From Pyrenopolyporus hunteri (lineage: Eukaryota; Ascomycota; Sordariomycetes; Xylariales; Hypoxylaceae): a DNA stretch of 64,000 nt. The notes below the pieces were generated by a model, which was not told where the DNA came from, made no database searches, and worked only from the letters and a program-made list of their open reading frames with translations. The DNA lies in the NCBI GenBank assembly GCA_902806595.1, contig CADCXC010000004.1, positions 2,480,001-2,544,000 on the forward strand, given 5' to 3'. Below, one piece after another: positions 45,401 through 56,795 of this stretch (the stretch's first letter is position 1; the number at the start of each line of letters is the position of its first letter). The position numbers were made by a program, and so were the translations under genes.

Positions 45401-46727
45401 AAGTTCGCAATTCTTACAACAGCTTAGTCTGTAGTTCTTGTTAGCGTTAGCAGATATAAGGTTCTCCTAAGAGGGGCATAAGGGGTAGGGCAACGGTATA
45501 AACCTTAGGCACCTAAGGTATTATCTTGAACAGTATTTACTAAAATCGTGAAGCACAACTAGCTTGCCGTAGACTTATCTAGGTTTCTCTAGATCGCCCG
45601 GTGTCTGTGCGAACTATTTATCCCTTCCGTCGTAGATCATGTCGAGATCGATCGCGTAAGACAGCATTCTCTAGGTCGTCGGGATCTGTTTTGGACCCTT
45701 AACGTCTCAGTCGCTGAGCAGTTCTCGTCAGAGATACAGCCTAAGGATTAACGCAAGGGATCGATATGACCAAGGATCAGTCATTAAGTTTGCTACAGTA
45801 GGTACCAATCCATATGAGGGGTACGGAGGAACAACTCTTCCAGCCTCCGGGTTCGCGTGTTTGGTTAGGTCTTCTTTCTCCACGCTACCCCGGTTATCAA
45901 TGTGCTTCGTCAGATCCTTTCCCGTAGTGTCGGGAATGGTCGAGACATCTACCATAATTCTTACTAACGATAATAGTAATAACTCCGTATTAGCTATGAA
46001 TGCTCTTCTTAAAGTTCTGTCGTGTAATGACAAAATCCCCTGTAAACCAACTCTAGGCTAGCCGACAAAGGTTCTAGTTTCAACTCGAAATAATTAAGAT
46101 AGACACATTATACAATCCGACCTATGCCTACCAGCTAGGCACCTACATAATGGGATTTCATCGATCCAATGATATCGCAGTACTGCGGATTACAACCAAC
46201 TTATAACATGTTTGCCGACATATGAACATAGAACCATTTCCCTAGAGAGTCTTCAATTCATGGAAGCAACGTAAATTTCCAAAAGTTATCCCATGGCCAT
46301 CGTTAGGTCCAATGTACGTCAGGAACAGTCTCTTGATACAAGAGGGCAATGCGCATCATCCCCGAGAACAAGTGGGTCGCCCGACTCCGAGCAGTCGGCC
46401 TTTCGGGGCAATTCCATCGGCCAATCTACCAACAACTGTAACCTCGAAGCATCATGTGATTTCCGCCTGATAATGAATGGCTACAAGCCATATCCTTTGC
46501 AAATATAAAAGGTGCGGGATCTCCTCTCAGGAAGTAGTGAGTGAACAACAGGCCATTTCATACCGCGGAGTTACGACCGAGAATTCATCTATCAGCGAAT
46601 AAAACCAGAGTCCTGGAACTATTTTGCCTCCCGCCTGCGATATCTAGCCGTCTAGTTACCCAGCGTTGCCAAACATTCAACATCTCGAAATTACCTACTT
46701 CATCAAACTATAAAGTAGTTTACAAAG
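42409..46727. other. 4.3-kb gene-poor region with palindromic repeat tracts
   Basis: I find no supported gene on either strand. It contains the 5' flank of the DUF1765 gene (with CAGATCTGTTAACAGATCTG, a palindrome, near 42476-42495). It also has a CCTAGGTA-type field at 43084-43160, a tandem AGGTGGTTTTC near 43230, a CAATACAATACAATACAATACA run near 44090, and many short frames. The 101-codon minus-strand frame 45728-46033 matches nothing I recognise. Confidence 0.5.
43084..43160. repeat. CCTAGGTA-type palindromic tract
   Basis: Mixed GGTACCTACCTACC, GTACCTAGGGTACC and CCTACATGTACCTACC units. Same family as the tracts at 1274-1313 and 26360-26643. Confidence 0.75.
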
Positions 46728-47123
46728 ATGGCCGAGAATACCGGAGCCGATAAGCTAGCAGCTCTCAATTCCGCCACATTAGGAGTTGAGATGCCACAGA
46801 TCACACTTCCAGACGGGAGCAAAGTGCAGACAGGAACCGTGGGGTCAGTTAATCCCGTCCTTTGAATCCTATACTTCCGGTTGCTAACACACCTCCTCTA
46901 TAGCGCTCTCCTCATCAACGTACGCACTTACAACGAAGCATATAAGGTCGGAGATAAGGACAAAATCGCGCAGCTGGAGGAATCGATGCGCGCGGCTCTA
47001 CCGCTCCTAGACAAGGTCGGTATGTTCGACCTCTTCCGACCAGAGGAGTGGATTTCAGGGGACAACGAGGGCCGTAAGGCTGTGGGCAGGTTGTATCAGG
47101 AATTCAAGAAGCAGCAACAGTAG
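46728..47123 (+). CDS. Small conserved protein of unknown function
   Basis: Exons 46728-46843 and 46904-47123 encode 111 residues. The donor is GTCAGT, less usual than the GTAAGT/GTGAGT seen elsewhere, but it alone joins the two halves in frame (GTV-G-ALLINVRTYNEAY). The fold looks like a short beta-hairpin (MPQITLPDGSKVQTGTV) followed by helices (LEESMRAALPLLDKVGMFDL) and a C-terminal helix. I recall small bacterial proteins with the same LGVEMPQ...LPDG...TGTVGALL...GLFDLF layout, so it appears widespread, but I know no function. It converges with the rpf2 gene, with 154 bases between the stops. Confidence 0.8.
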
Positions 47124-47277
47124 AGACAACATATTGTGGGCTCCGCCGCGGATGGAGGATTGGTTAGGTTGTTGATATCATCGAGGGGAAACTCCCAACT
47201 CCGCTCGACATGTACTTATAGCAATACCAAGTAAACAAGCCAGAACGCCGTTCCATGCACTTCGTCAACCCAAATAT

Positions 47278-48396
47278 TTACTGTTTCTGACGTTTCAGGG
47301 TATCCTCATCGGCGTCGGTACCTCCCATCACCTCGTCTTCTAGATCTCGACTTCTCTTGAGTCCCTTCATCTTCCTCGTCTGCAGTTGGCTTAGATCTTG
47401 TCTACCAAGATGGATGCGGCCAATCTTGTCTCCGATGCTGTCCGTCGACACGTTCTTCTTCGTCTTCTCCTCGGCCACCTTAGCCGTCTTCATAGCTTCC
47501 TTCAGTACGGCCTCCTCGGGTTCTCGCATCCGGCCAACGCGGAAATCCATGCGCGGGCCCATCTCCTCTACCTCGATTCTCGGGAGCCGCTGCCCGCTAC
47601 GCTTGGTTGAGATGAGGTAAATGCGCAGGTGAATCGCGGGTTTCACTGCATCGCCTACGGGCTCATCAGCCGTGACAGACACGATGTATTGTAAGCCCTC
47701 AACGTCGATCTTGTCGCCCGATGTGTCGCCTTTGAAGAGGTCAATCAACATGCTTTTAGCCATCGTGTACTCGTTTGCGACGGGACTCTCAAAGGCGGTC
47801 CCTGAGAATAGCATCATGGGCCGTAGACCGATGGCGAACTTGCGACCCTTGAATTGCGCGACGCGCCTATAGCTTTCAGGGTCTAAATGTAGTTCCAACA
47901 TATCAAGAATCTTGCTTGCGAACGTGCGTGCCAGGGTCAATGTGTGTGGGCGCTTCTTAGAGCTGCTACCGAATACGAGAATGGAAGTATCGTTCTTTTC
48001 GCTGAAGAACTCGAGTGAGGCCGGATCCTCGAACGGATGGATGGCATTTTTCTTGGTGAATTTCTTGGCGAGGGGTTGGCGCAAAGAGTAGAGATCGGTT
48101 AAGGCATCCTGCACGACTTGCGAGCAGGTCGTTCCACGGCTGAGAACTAGGTTAGCGTTCCGAAATAGGGTTCGTAATTCGAGGATACGTCTCGCGACAA
48201 GGTGGTATTAAGATGGGAAACGCACAGGAAGAGAGCTGTTTTGGGATTCTCGATGACTTTCGGAGCTTTCTTCTCGAGGGCTCTTTTCGAACGAGCATTC
48301 CGGGGATTTCTAACCCAAAATCATGTTAGCAATTATCCGAACCTGGACGCAGGTTCAAAAAACCAAACCAAGTGAAACGTACATTTGTCTTAACAT
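47278..48396 (-). CDS. RPF2: Ribosome biogenesis protein Rpf2 (Brix domain)
   Basis: Three exons (48396-48383, 48309-48226, 48139-47278) encode 319 residues; the first exon is just 14 bases. The N-terminus reads NPRNARSKRALEKKAPKV. The Brix domain includes KKNAIHPFEDPASLEFFSEK and FAIGLRPMMLFSG. The C-terminal part has RLPRIEVEEMGPRMDFRVGR, KTKKNV and GRIHLGRQDLSQLQTRKMKG, all hallmark Rpf2 segments. Rpf2 acts with Rrs1 in the nucleolus to load the 5S RNP (5S rRNA, L5, L11) into pre-60S particles. Donors are GTACGT and GTGCGT; the exon 2/3 junction uses the TTCTCAG acceptor because the nearer CTAG breaks frame. Confidence 0.95.
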
Positions 48397-48739
48397 CGTG
48401 TCCACGTCCTCAACCCGAGGTTTCTGATATCATGAATACCAATGTTGTCGCTGAGTGTAAATGTATGCAAATTATCTCTTGATCCGATTGGAGGGGACCC
48501 TAGAAATTTTTAGGACGGCAGAATAATTTTAAAGTGGGTACCCGGCGAGCTCAGAAAGCGGTGTAAAGGGATGTGCGTCTTTCGTGCCGGATTGTTGACA
48601 GCTGTCAAACGTTTGTTTCCAAGGCTGCCTTCCCAGTTGTGTTAGGTACCTTGACGGAGACTGGCGGCCCGCTTTAACATAGGGGCCCGTTTACATAAAT
48701 TATAGGGGGCTAAGTACCGTAGCGGTAAATTATGGGAAT

Positions 48740-49260
48740 GAAAAACGATTATATACCTAAAAAACGTTAGTTATTAAAAAAACGTTATTTTTTAAGAAAT
48801 GATTTTTTATTATTTTACGCGTTTTTTATTTTTATTTTTAATATTACGACGCGTAAATATTACGTAATAATATAATATATAAAAAAGTTATTTTTTAATT
48901 TTATTTTCGAATTTTTTTTTTTTATAATATTTTTAAGTTTCTTTTTAAGTTTTTTTTTAAGTTTTTTTTTAGGTTTTTTTTTAAGTTTTTTTTTAAGTTT
49001 AAATTTTTAAGTTTTTAGGTTTTTAAAGTTTTAAATTTTTAAGTTTTTAAGTTTTTAAATTTTTAAGTTTTTTTTTAAATTTTTAAATTTTTATAAAATA
49101 AAATATTTTAAATTTTTAAATATTTAAATATTTAAGTAGATATTTAAGTAAATAAGTAATTATATAATCGTTTTATAACCGTAATAACGTAAAAAAAAAA
49201 AAAAAAAAACTAAAAAATTATTTTTATTTTATATAAAAAATCGTTGCCGTAGGAAAAACG
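48740..49260. repeat. Extreme AT-only low-complexity block
   Basis: Almost pure A/T with the recurrent unit TTTTTTTTTAAG on the plus strand from about 48900 to 49080, then ATTTAAAT-type sequence and a 19-A run at 49191-49209. Flanking CpG-containing words such as ACGCGT and ACGTAA persist only in its borders. It begins about 340 bases upstream of the rpf2 start. Its origin (repeat-induced point mutation of an old element, or simple-sequence expansion) cannot be settled from sequence alone. Confidence 0.85.
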
Positions 49261-49934
49261 ATTACCGTTTAATTAAATTTATGTTGTTAATGAGTTGAAG
49301 CGGGAGCTTTAGGGTAGGGATAGAAGGAATATTTAGGCTTATAGGCCGTAAATAAGCTTCTACGCTCCTACCACTTGGATATAACGTCTAATCAGTGGGA
49401 AATGAGTTTGATGAGAATAAAAAAGTGTGTGTATATAGCGTAATTAGACTACTGTTGAAAAGCCTGCTAAATTACAACTTATGGGAGAAATTAGAAAAAG
49501 TTCGAGTTAAAATACACTGATCGGTGGAGTAATCACGTGCTACGACCCCTGAGATACCCGCCCCAACTCATTAAGAAATCGTTTTTAAATATACAACCGT
49601 TGTCTACACTCACCGGTTGCCGCTGTGGTACCTACGCTTGGTATGCTATCTAAGCGTACCTAGGCCATATATATAGCACACACGCACAGGTAGGGAGAGC
49701 TTATTCGCACCGCAGCGGTAGTACGTTGCATTGGATTTACCTACTCGAGGGATTAAACCGAGTACCTAGGTACCTAGGTGAGTACCTACATGTATGGAAG
49801 ATATCCCTTATCTGGAGGTGACAGTACCAAGATAATTAGTGCTGTAATTGCAGGGATCGAGCTAGACACGATGTGGTCAGCAAGCTTTCGCAGCGGCTTA
49901 TACGCTGTAACTCACTATATTTTAGCGCACCCCG
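49261..49934. other. Repeat-rich intergenic stretch
   Basis: Contains a CCTAGGTA-type tract at 49761-49792. Just before the inverted repeat it has a partial unit (about 49900-49933, ending TTTAGCGCACCCC) that is copied inside that repeat. No gene is supported. Confidence 0.5.
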
Positions 49935-50513
49935 CACGCCGGACCATAAGCAATTTTTCCGCCAAACCGCCAATTCAAAGAATTTCCAGATACCAGACCC
50001 ACTTTAATTACAGGGGTACGCTAAAGTTATAGGGCTTACAGCGCTATTCTCCCCTTACCTTCAGGGCATCTCATTGTACCTAGGTACCTCGCGATTATAT
50101 AATCCAGTCTTCAAAAAAGTACGTACCGAAGCATTATTTAATTACCTACCTACGTACGCATTACTTAATTACAACCTGTCGAATAGTAACAATCTTATAC
50201 GATTAAATATAATAATCGTTTCAATTAATGATTAATCCTATTTAGAAAGAGGTAGGTTTTAAATAGCTTAATGATATTACATAAGTATAATAAGTGTGTA
50301 AAGCGCGTATGGTTGAAAGATTTATATGTGGCAAGCTTTATAGTGGTATCAAGCGCTATAAGCCCTATATTTACAGGGAGATTTAGTGGTTGTATGCGCT
50401 GTAAGCCCTATAGCTTTAGCGCACCCCTGTAATTAAAGTGGGTCTTCAACTTGAATTTCTAGAAATTCTTTGAATTGGCGGTTTGGCGGAAAAATTGCTT
50501 ATGGTCCGGCGTG
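49935..50513. mobile_element. MITE-like element: long inverted repeat around a 351-base centre
   Basis: The left arm 49935-50044 and right arm 50396-50513 are reverse complements over their length. The outer 50 or so bases match perfectly (from CACGCCGGACCATAAGCAAT inward). A short diverged stretch follows, then another matching segment of about 50 bases (AGACCCACTTTAATTACAGG and onward) with only a couple of differences. The centre (50045-50395) has no coding capacity. This is the structure of a non-autonomous DNA transposon or foldback element. No clear target-site duplication is seen directly outside the arms, so the exact ends are uncertain. Confidence 0.7.
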
Positions 50514-53500
50514 TGACCCCGCCATAAAATGAGACCGTTATTTTGATTTCTTCGAATTAGCGGTTTAGCAGTCTACATAGTATCTTCTTCCAGCCCGGCA
50601 TGCGGTGGTCCTTACCTGATTCTCTCAAAACAAGAATAGATTTTTCTATTCTTGGTGTGCTTTTTATGCTCCATTTGTACGGGATGATTCGAGTCGGGTA
50701 CCTGAATATTATCTTAAATATCGCTCAAAATTTTCTTCTGCCTTACTCGACAGTTATGACGTTTGATGATGCACTTGATAAAGCTGACAAGGCGCACATA
50801 CATGCAAAAGACATATTACCCCAGTTCTGATACTTAGCCCCTGAGCCCCATAAGATAGGAAGACCTTTTCCAACCTGCAACAATTTGTGTCTAGATTATC
50901 AGCCTTCGATTAATCAGTATGTCCCTTGGGGGTCGGCAAGACGCTTTTAAGTCATATCCTACTTGCCGGCGGCGTAACGGCGTTGTCACGGTATAATATC
51001 CTGTTATTGATTTATACATGTAGAAGTCAGTACGCATCCGTGGATGTACGAGGCCTGATCTACTACATACAGTAGAAAAATATCAATCAAGCAGAAACAT
51101 GTCGAAGGTATCGGATATCAAAACACACCCAAAACAATGTAATAACATTTCTGGCCAATGGAAGTTCAAATCCCGAAACTTCAACGCAGCCAAAGTGTGA
51201 ATATTTACTCACGATCTCAATATGTAACTTGATCCACTTTTCATAATGGACATAGGCCTGAAGTATCACCTGTAGAGCTTTTACACATCATGGCTCACAC
51301 AATATCTCATCATCCTCTTAGATTCTATACCTACGATTTCCTAGTTTGTTAGTGGATGGGAGCTTAGTTTTATACTAGTCCGCGGTTAGGTTGAAAAGGA
51401 CGTTGACTCCTAGCAATGGGACGACGATCAGTTCTACCAACTTGAGAACTTTCCAATAAACCGGCGCCCCTGAGCCAGCATCTTCGAGCTAGACTACCTA
51501 CATATATATGTATCTACATACCTGTGCTAACCGAGGGTTTGGCTCGCGTGGCAATCAGTCAAACTTAGCCTCAAGTTTCAAGTTTTTATACGATTTTGTG
51601 GGGATATTTCCACAATATATTTGGAATCAAACCTCTCATCCCGGGCTGATCTCTCGATATTATCGTGTGTTTCCTTTTTGTTCTGACTTCGATGCTATTA
51701 ATCGAACAGCTCCGTATAAATTTGGCTGTGTTCAAACTTAAAGCTGGTAGAATTATTTTATCAATAGCTGACCCATATGAAAATTTACGTACTTGGAGGA
51801 TATCTAGGTAGGCAGTTTGATTTAAGAAAAATACCCGCAGCTCAATGATGAACGCGCCTTAGAACGTGGTGTCGTGTACATATACGTACCGCAAGCGATT
51901 CCAAGTAAAAGCAGGCGGCTACATACCATATATCAAGATTCCGAGATCGGGATTATGCTACACAGTCTAGGCTATGTATAGGTAACTATGACAGAGCGTT
52001 ATTGAAATATTCGCTAACTGACATACCATCGATTGTGATGCTTATCTACCTCCTAGATAGGTAGGTAGGTATGCATTGACGTACTCATTGTCTAATTAGC
52101 ACTGCCTTCCATCCCCATTGGTCGTCCTCTCGGCCGTCACGCAATTTCTGTTAATAGCTGTCGGTCCAGAACTAAAGCATGCTACTATTCTAGCTAACTC
52201 ATTGTGGTTGACGGAATCTACAATATCGGAGATCTACACTCTGACAATACAAAATCAGACCTAGTCCCTTGGACAGAAAAGAAGATAAGATCATGTATCG
52301 TCAAAGCACTAGCCTTGGCTCCCCTCATTTTGTATAAGGACGCCTCCGCATATGACGATCAACCATGTGCTATAGAGCGCCACCGACGACGCTTTCGAAG
52401 TCTTGATCACCTAGTTACCGTGGGTCTAGCACGTGTTTTCCAGTTAGCGTCAAGGACGAATGGAACGTCGTTTAGACTTGATCAAGCCCCCCTTCCAACT
52501 ACCCAAGGTAAACGGACGCGGATATTAGAGGGGCATATCCCCATAAAGCTCTATTTCGCCAGTGATTATAAAAGGGACTTGTATGGCATAATTCTAATAC
52601 ATCGTAAGATAGCGGCGACTCCGTTTTTTAAGGGATGGGTAGAGGGGAGTGAAGTAAGCGAGCCCAAGTTGAATGATCCGAAACGAGCTGCTGTTATGAA
52701 TTGGCGAGGTAACGTTTACCCGATATGGTCCTCGAGTGCCCGTACGTACTCCCGACCAACCGGGCTGCCGGGCTCGCAGGAACGCACGCAAGGCACGTAG
52801 TGACAACTACCGGAGTGGATCTCACTAAGGCATCAATTTTATTACACCGTCTTACGCCGGCTCGAAGTCCTAGTCGGTTCCGGTTAGCGTTCCTACTGCC
52901 AGCGAATCACTCGAAGCATAGCTACGGAGCCGACACGGGGCTATTGACTATATCCGGCATTCTGGCTACATATTGGGCTCCACAGACTATTATAACGTGA
53001 CATTGGTCAGGAACGAATTTGTTTGAGCCGCATAAGTGTTCATGTCAATAGTAAAAGACTCGACACAGTCTGAAGCTGATTTTTATGTGTCATACCGAGA
53101 TAGAGGGTTTAGTGCTACTACGCTGTAATTAATGGCACGTACTAAGGAAAGATTGGACCGCTCGTATAGTTTTGCGTTTCTATACATGAACTTAGGAAGG
53201 ATAGCATTTAAGGAACCCCCTTCCTGTGAATTGTGCCCCGTTCGGATCTCATCGGCACAGCCAAGATCGCACCCATGAGCGGCCCAGAAGAAAAGGCTTC
53301 TAGAAAGCTTGTGCGAATACCCCTGAAGGCCGCGATATTATTTCCATATAGAGTAGACACCTGCGGCCCCTGTTCTAAATGCCTCGTAACTTCAGCTTAC
53401 AAGGGCAGCATGGTAATACCGAGTCGCCGAGTCCCATCTACGTCAGCTAGTCTCTCATATCCTGCTTGAACGCCCCCAAATCCTGGGGGCGATATCTCCC

Positions 53501-54365
53501 AATCCGGTAGGGTTAGAAGCTAAACCGCGCATGGGCATGATAGTGAAGGCCAAGGTGGGAAATCCAAGGCTGGAGCGCGGAATTGTCGCCACCGGTAGAT
53601 TGGCGATTTTGAGCTTAGCTGTAGCTTAGCTGTCACACCAGCTTTGGGTCAGCAACGGACTGTACGGGCCGGGGCTGCGTCCCACAAGGCTGGGTTTCCA
53701 GAGTTGCATTGCTGAATTCTTTTGATATGTAAACATGAGACGGGAAAGAACCTGGGACCAGGGATTGACATAGCGCGGTCCCTCGGTGTCCTGGTATTGT
53801 CTCTCCATGTTCGTTTCCACTCGCTGTATACAATTTGTCTTGGGCCATGGTGCGCAGTACTGATACGCGATGTTAGGGGATGATGGGTTACATGAGGAGA
53901 TAAGTGAATAGGATGAAGGAATGATGGATTACATGTGGCCGCAAGCGAATTGCATGAAGGAATGATGGGTTACACAAGGAGATAAATGAATTGGATGAGA
54001 AGGCATCGCGAGCTCGTATATTGGCACAATACATATGCAGTTGGTAAATGTATAACTCCCGTACAGGTTGCCCAATGAGGAAGTCTGGAAGAACCTCGAG
54101 GAGGCATAAGAAGCCTAGCCCCCGGCCCCAGGAGGTGGAGGGACTTGGACTTGAAGGCCCATAAAAGTATTATAGTCTAATACACTTACGAGCCTACACA
54201 CCTTGCTACAATTTTCGTGAAGCGAGAAGCGATATTAGACTTTCTTCTAAATAACATACTAAGTCCAGGGTTTCCCTTCCTTTCGATCTTTTCGTGATTC
54301 TACGGTGTCGTTCGTTTTATTCCCCCCCTCTGGAACATCGATCTTTTCGTTTGTGACCAGTTATA
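50514..54365. other. 3.9-kb gene-poor region, decayed sequence
   Basis: No gene is supported. A diverged copy of the inverted-repeat end lies at about 50538-50612 (TTCTTCGAATTAGCGGTTTA...GCCCGGCATG). The 198-codon plus-strand frame 52204-52800 begins at GTG, has no early ATG and resembles no family; the 78-codon frame at 53233-53469 likewise. They may be relics. A 41-base tandem repeat follows at 53880-54002. Confidence 0.5.
53880..54002. repeat. Three tandem copies of a 41-base unit
   Basis: Units at 53880-53920, 53921-53961 and 53962-54002 each begin ATGATGG(G/A)TTACA and end in (G/C)ATGA(A/G)(G/A)-type sequence. Units 1 and 3 are closest to each other; unit 2 is the most diverged in its middle. 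The array lies about 360 bases before the CFEM receptor start codon. Confidence 0.85.
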
Positions 54366-56248
54366 ATGCGGCTTCTTTCGTTACTTTTGCTGTGCTTGAG
54401 CGCATTGCAACCGGCGCTGGCCGCTCTCGACGTTTCAGGGGCTCCTGCTTGTGGCGTAAGTCTTGATAGGATGGTGATGGTTCGGACAAGACATTGGCGG
54501 AAGGTTGACTAAGGAAATGTGTAGTTGAAATGTATCTTGACTTCAACCGCCAACTCGGACTGCTCGGTCAGCAATACCACGTGTCTCTGCACAAATGAGG
54601 TGCTGCTGGCCCAGATTACGGAGTGTGTTACTGCGAGCTGCTCGATTCGAGATCAACTGAGTAAGTTAAAACGAGATGTCGCTCAGTCCGTTCATACTTA
54701 CGACTGACTTCGATGACTCTAGGTTCCAAGAAATTCTCGGCCGAAACATGCGGCGTGGAAGGTGACGATAGAAGAGGGCTCATTTGGATCATTGCGATCG
54801 TATTTGCTGCACTTGGGCTGCTGGCTTTCGTTTTGCGATGCCTTGCGAGGCTCTTAGGACCGCACGACTGGGGGATGGACGATTCTATTATGTGTGTGGT
54901 TATGGTATGCCACCGACTACTGGAACTCGGATTGATCACAGTTTTTAACGCGTCTCTCTGCAGTGTCTCGAGATCGCCCTTGCTGCTATTTCCATACCTC
55001 GTAAGCTACCTACTTTAGAATCCGTGGCGACGCCCACATTTACTAATATTTTGATAGTGTCTCAACATGGACTGGGTTTGGACATGTGGTTTGTCCCGCA
55101 CGATGATATAACCGAAGTTCTCCGAGTGAGTTAGCCTGCGTCCGTCTTTCGTATGAGTAGATGATTTCTTACCGGTTGTGGAAACAGTTATACTACTTCG
55201 ATGAGTTGATATATATCACGGCCCTGGCCCTGACGAAGGTCTCTATCCTCTTCTTTTACCTGAAGGTCTTCCCGAAGCGGTCGTTCCGCCTAGTCACATA
55301 CGCTCTGATAGCCATTAACTTGGGTTATGCGATTACCTATGACTTCCTCCTAATCTTCCAATGCGATCCGATACGAGGGGCTTGGATGCAATGGGATGGG
55401 GAATTTGAGACAAAATGCATCAGCATCAACGTGCTAGGATGGTCTGCCGCTGCCATCAACATTGCGTTAGATGTGGCAGTCATCGTGCTCCCGTTGCCTG
55501 AATTATTCGGGCTGTCCCTGTCGTTGAGGAAGAGGCTGCAAATCATATCTATGTTTGCTGTTGGCTTTTTGTACGCGACTCCACCGGCCCGTTGAATCAG
55601 AGGGCTTCTGCTAATTTCTCGAACAGCATTACAATCGTCAGCATCGTTCGTCTTTACTCCCTTATCCGGTTCGGTTCTACCCAAAATCTCACGCGTGAGT
55701 CCCCCTTCCGCTTCTCAAGAATGAATCATTCTGTGTATTACGCCGCGGCGGTCCTAACTCGAAATACAGAGGACTATGTTGAGACGGGATACTGGTCCAC
55801 GATCGAGGTCCCCGTAGGCATCATTTGCGCATGCATGCCGGCGGTGCGGTCGCTCTTCAGCCTCGCGCTCCCCAAGGTATTCGGCACTACACGCGCTGCT
55901 GTTGGCTCGACATTCAACAGCTTCGGTCCATCTTCATCAGGCAATCGACTGGGAACCGACTCCCGGAACAAAATTAGCATTAAGCAGGAGTGGTCGGTGC
56001 TGAGCGAGGGGCCCCCCGACGTCGACCGCGACCGCGACCGACACGTCCGTAACGATAGCGACGTAGAGCTCCTAAATGTGGGCATCGGTGCCGGTGCGGT
56101 CGTCACCGATAAGGAAAACGATGATCTACCGACGCGCAGGATGACACTCTCAAAACGCGACGGAGCATGGCGTGGGATGAGCATCCCTGAGCAGCAAGAG
56201 GAGACTTACAAGCCGACCGCATATACGCGGGAACGAGAGTTGCGATAG
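54366..56248 (+). CDS. CFEM-domain Pth11-type seven-helix receptor
   Basis: Eight exons splice in phase to 480 residues: 54366-54455, 54525-54660, 54723-54904, 54964-55000, 55058-55125, 55188-55570, 55627-55694 and 55770-56248. A signal peptide (MRLLSLLLLCLSALQPALA) precedes a CFEM domain with eight cysteines in the usual spacing (ACG-LKC-SDC-TTCLC-TEC-ASC, last one in AETCGVE). Seven hydrophobic helices follow, with the family segments LGPHDWGMDD, HGLGLDMWFVPHDDI, LYYFDELIYITALALTKVSI, and STIEVPVGIICACMPAVRSL. The C-terminal tail of about 130 residues is charged. This is the fungal Pth11-like GPCR class; Magnaporthe PTH11 senses surface cues and is needed for appressorium formation. The ligand is unknown. 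Confidence 0.92.
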
Positions 56249-56654
56249 GGACGATAGGATCGCATCTCGAACGAATTTGATTTTCACGTTAGTACGCTTG
56301 ATATTCCACCGGTCATTATAGAATTCTTTTTTTCTCCCTAGTCGTATAAAAGGGTCCTGGCATTAAGCTTGAGTTCCCTCCTATCCCCATTACGAAACCA
56401 TAAGCAACAACAATGAACGGACGCTGTAAGAGAATATCTTGTTTGCATAAGAATAATAATGTGGGTAGGTAAACAACGAAATCCGTCCAGAATCACATGA
56501 TAAGTGACAAAGTCATGTGAACGAAGCTTATGGTAAACAAAGGTAACGGCACGGATATCGTGGCAACAGGCCTTGCGGACCGGAGTGCTTACGGCGCTTT
56601 GTGCCCTTAGAGCGTATCTTGTACCTCAATATCAGGAAGGACCCCGGCCCAAAT

Positions 56655-56795
56655 GCGCTGAGCTCCACTATAAATATAGTGAGTTTTAGCGCTGTAAGCC
56701 CTGGGCTATGTAGCAGCGTATACGCTGCGGGCCTTACATTTTAGCGTGAAACCCCCTGGCGGAAAAACCGACATAGCATCTGGTGTGGAATGAAC
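56655..56795. repeat. Decayed relative of the 49.9-50.5-kb inverted-repeat element
   Basis: GAGTTTTAGCGCTGTAAGCCC, then TATACGCTGC...TTTTAGCGTGAAACCCC, then TGGCGGAAAAACCGACATAG...TGGTGTG follow the same order as in the right arm and left flank of the element at 49935-50513, with scattered C-to-T/G-to-A-like changes. Confidence 0.6.

Noticed and set aside
52204..52800. 198-codon plus-strand open frame
   Set aside because: Starts at GTG with no early ATG, no recognisable family, lies in decayed repeat-rich DNA; at most a relic.
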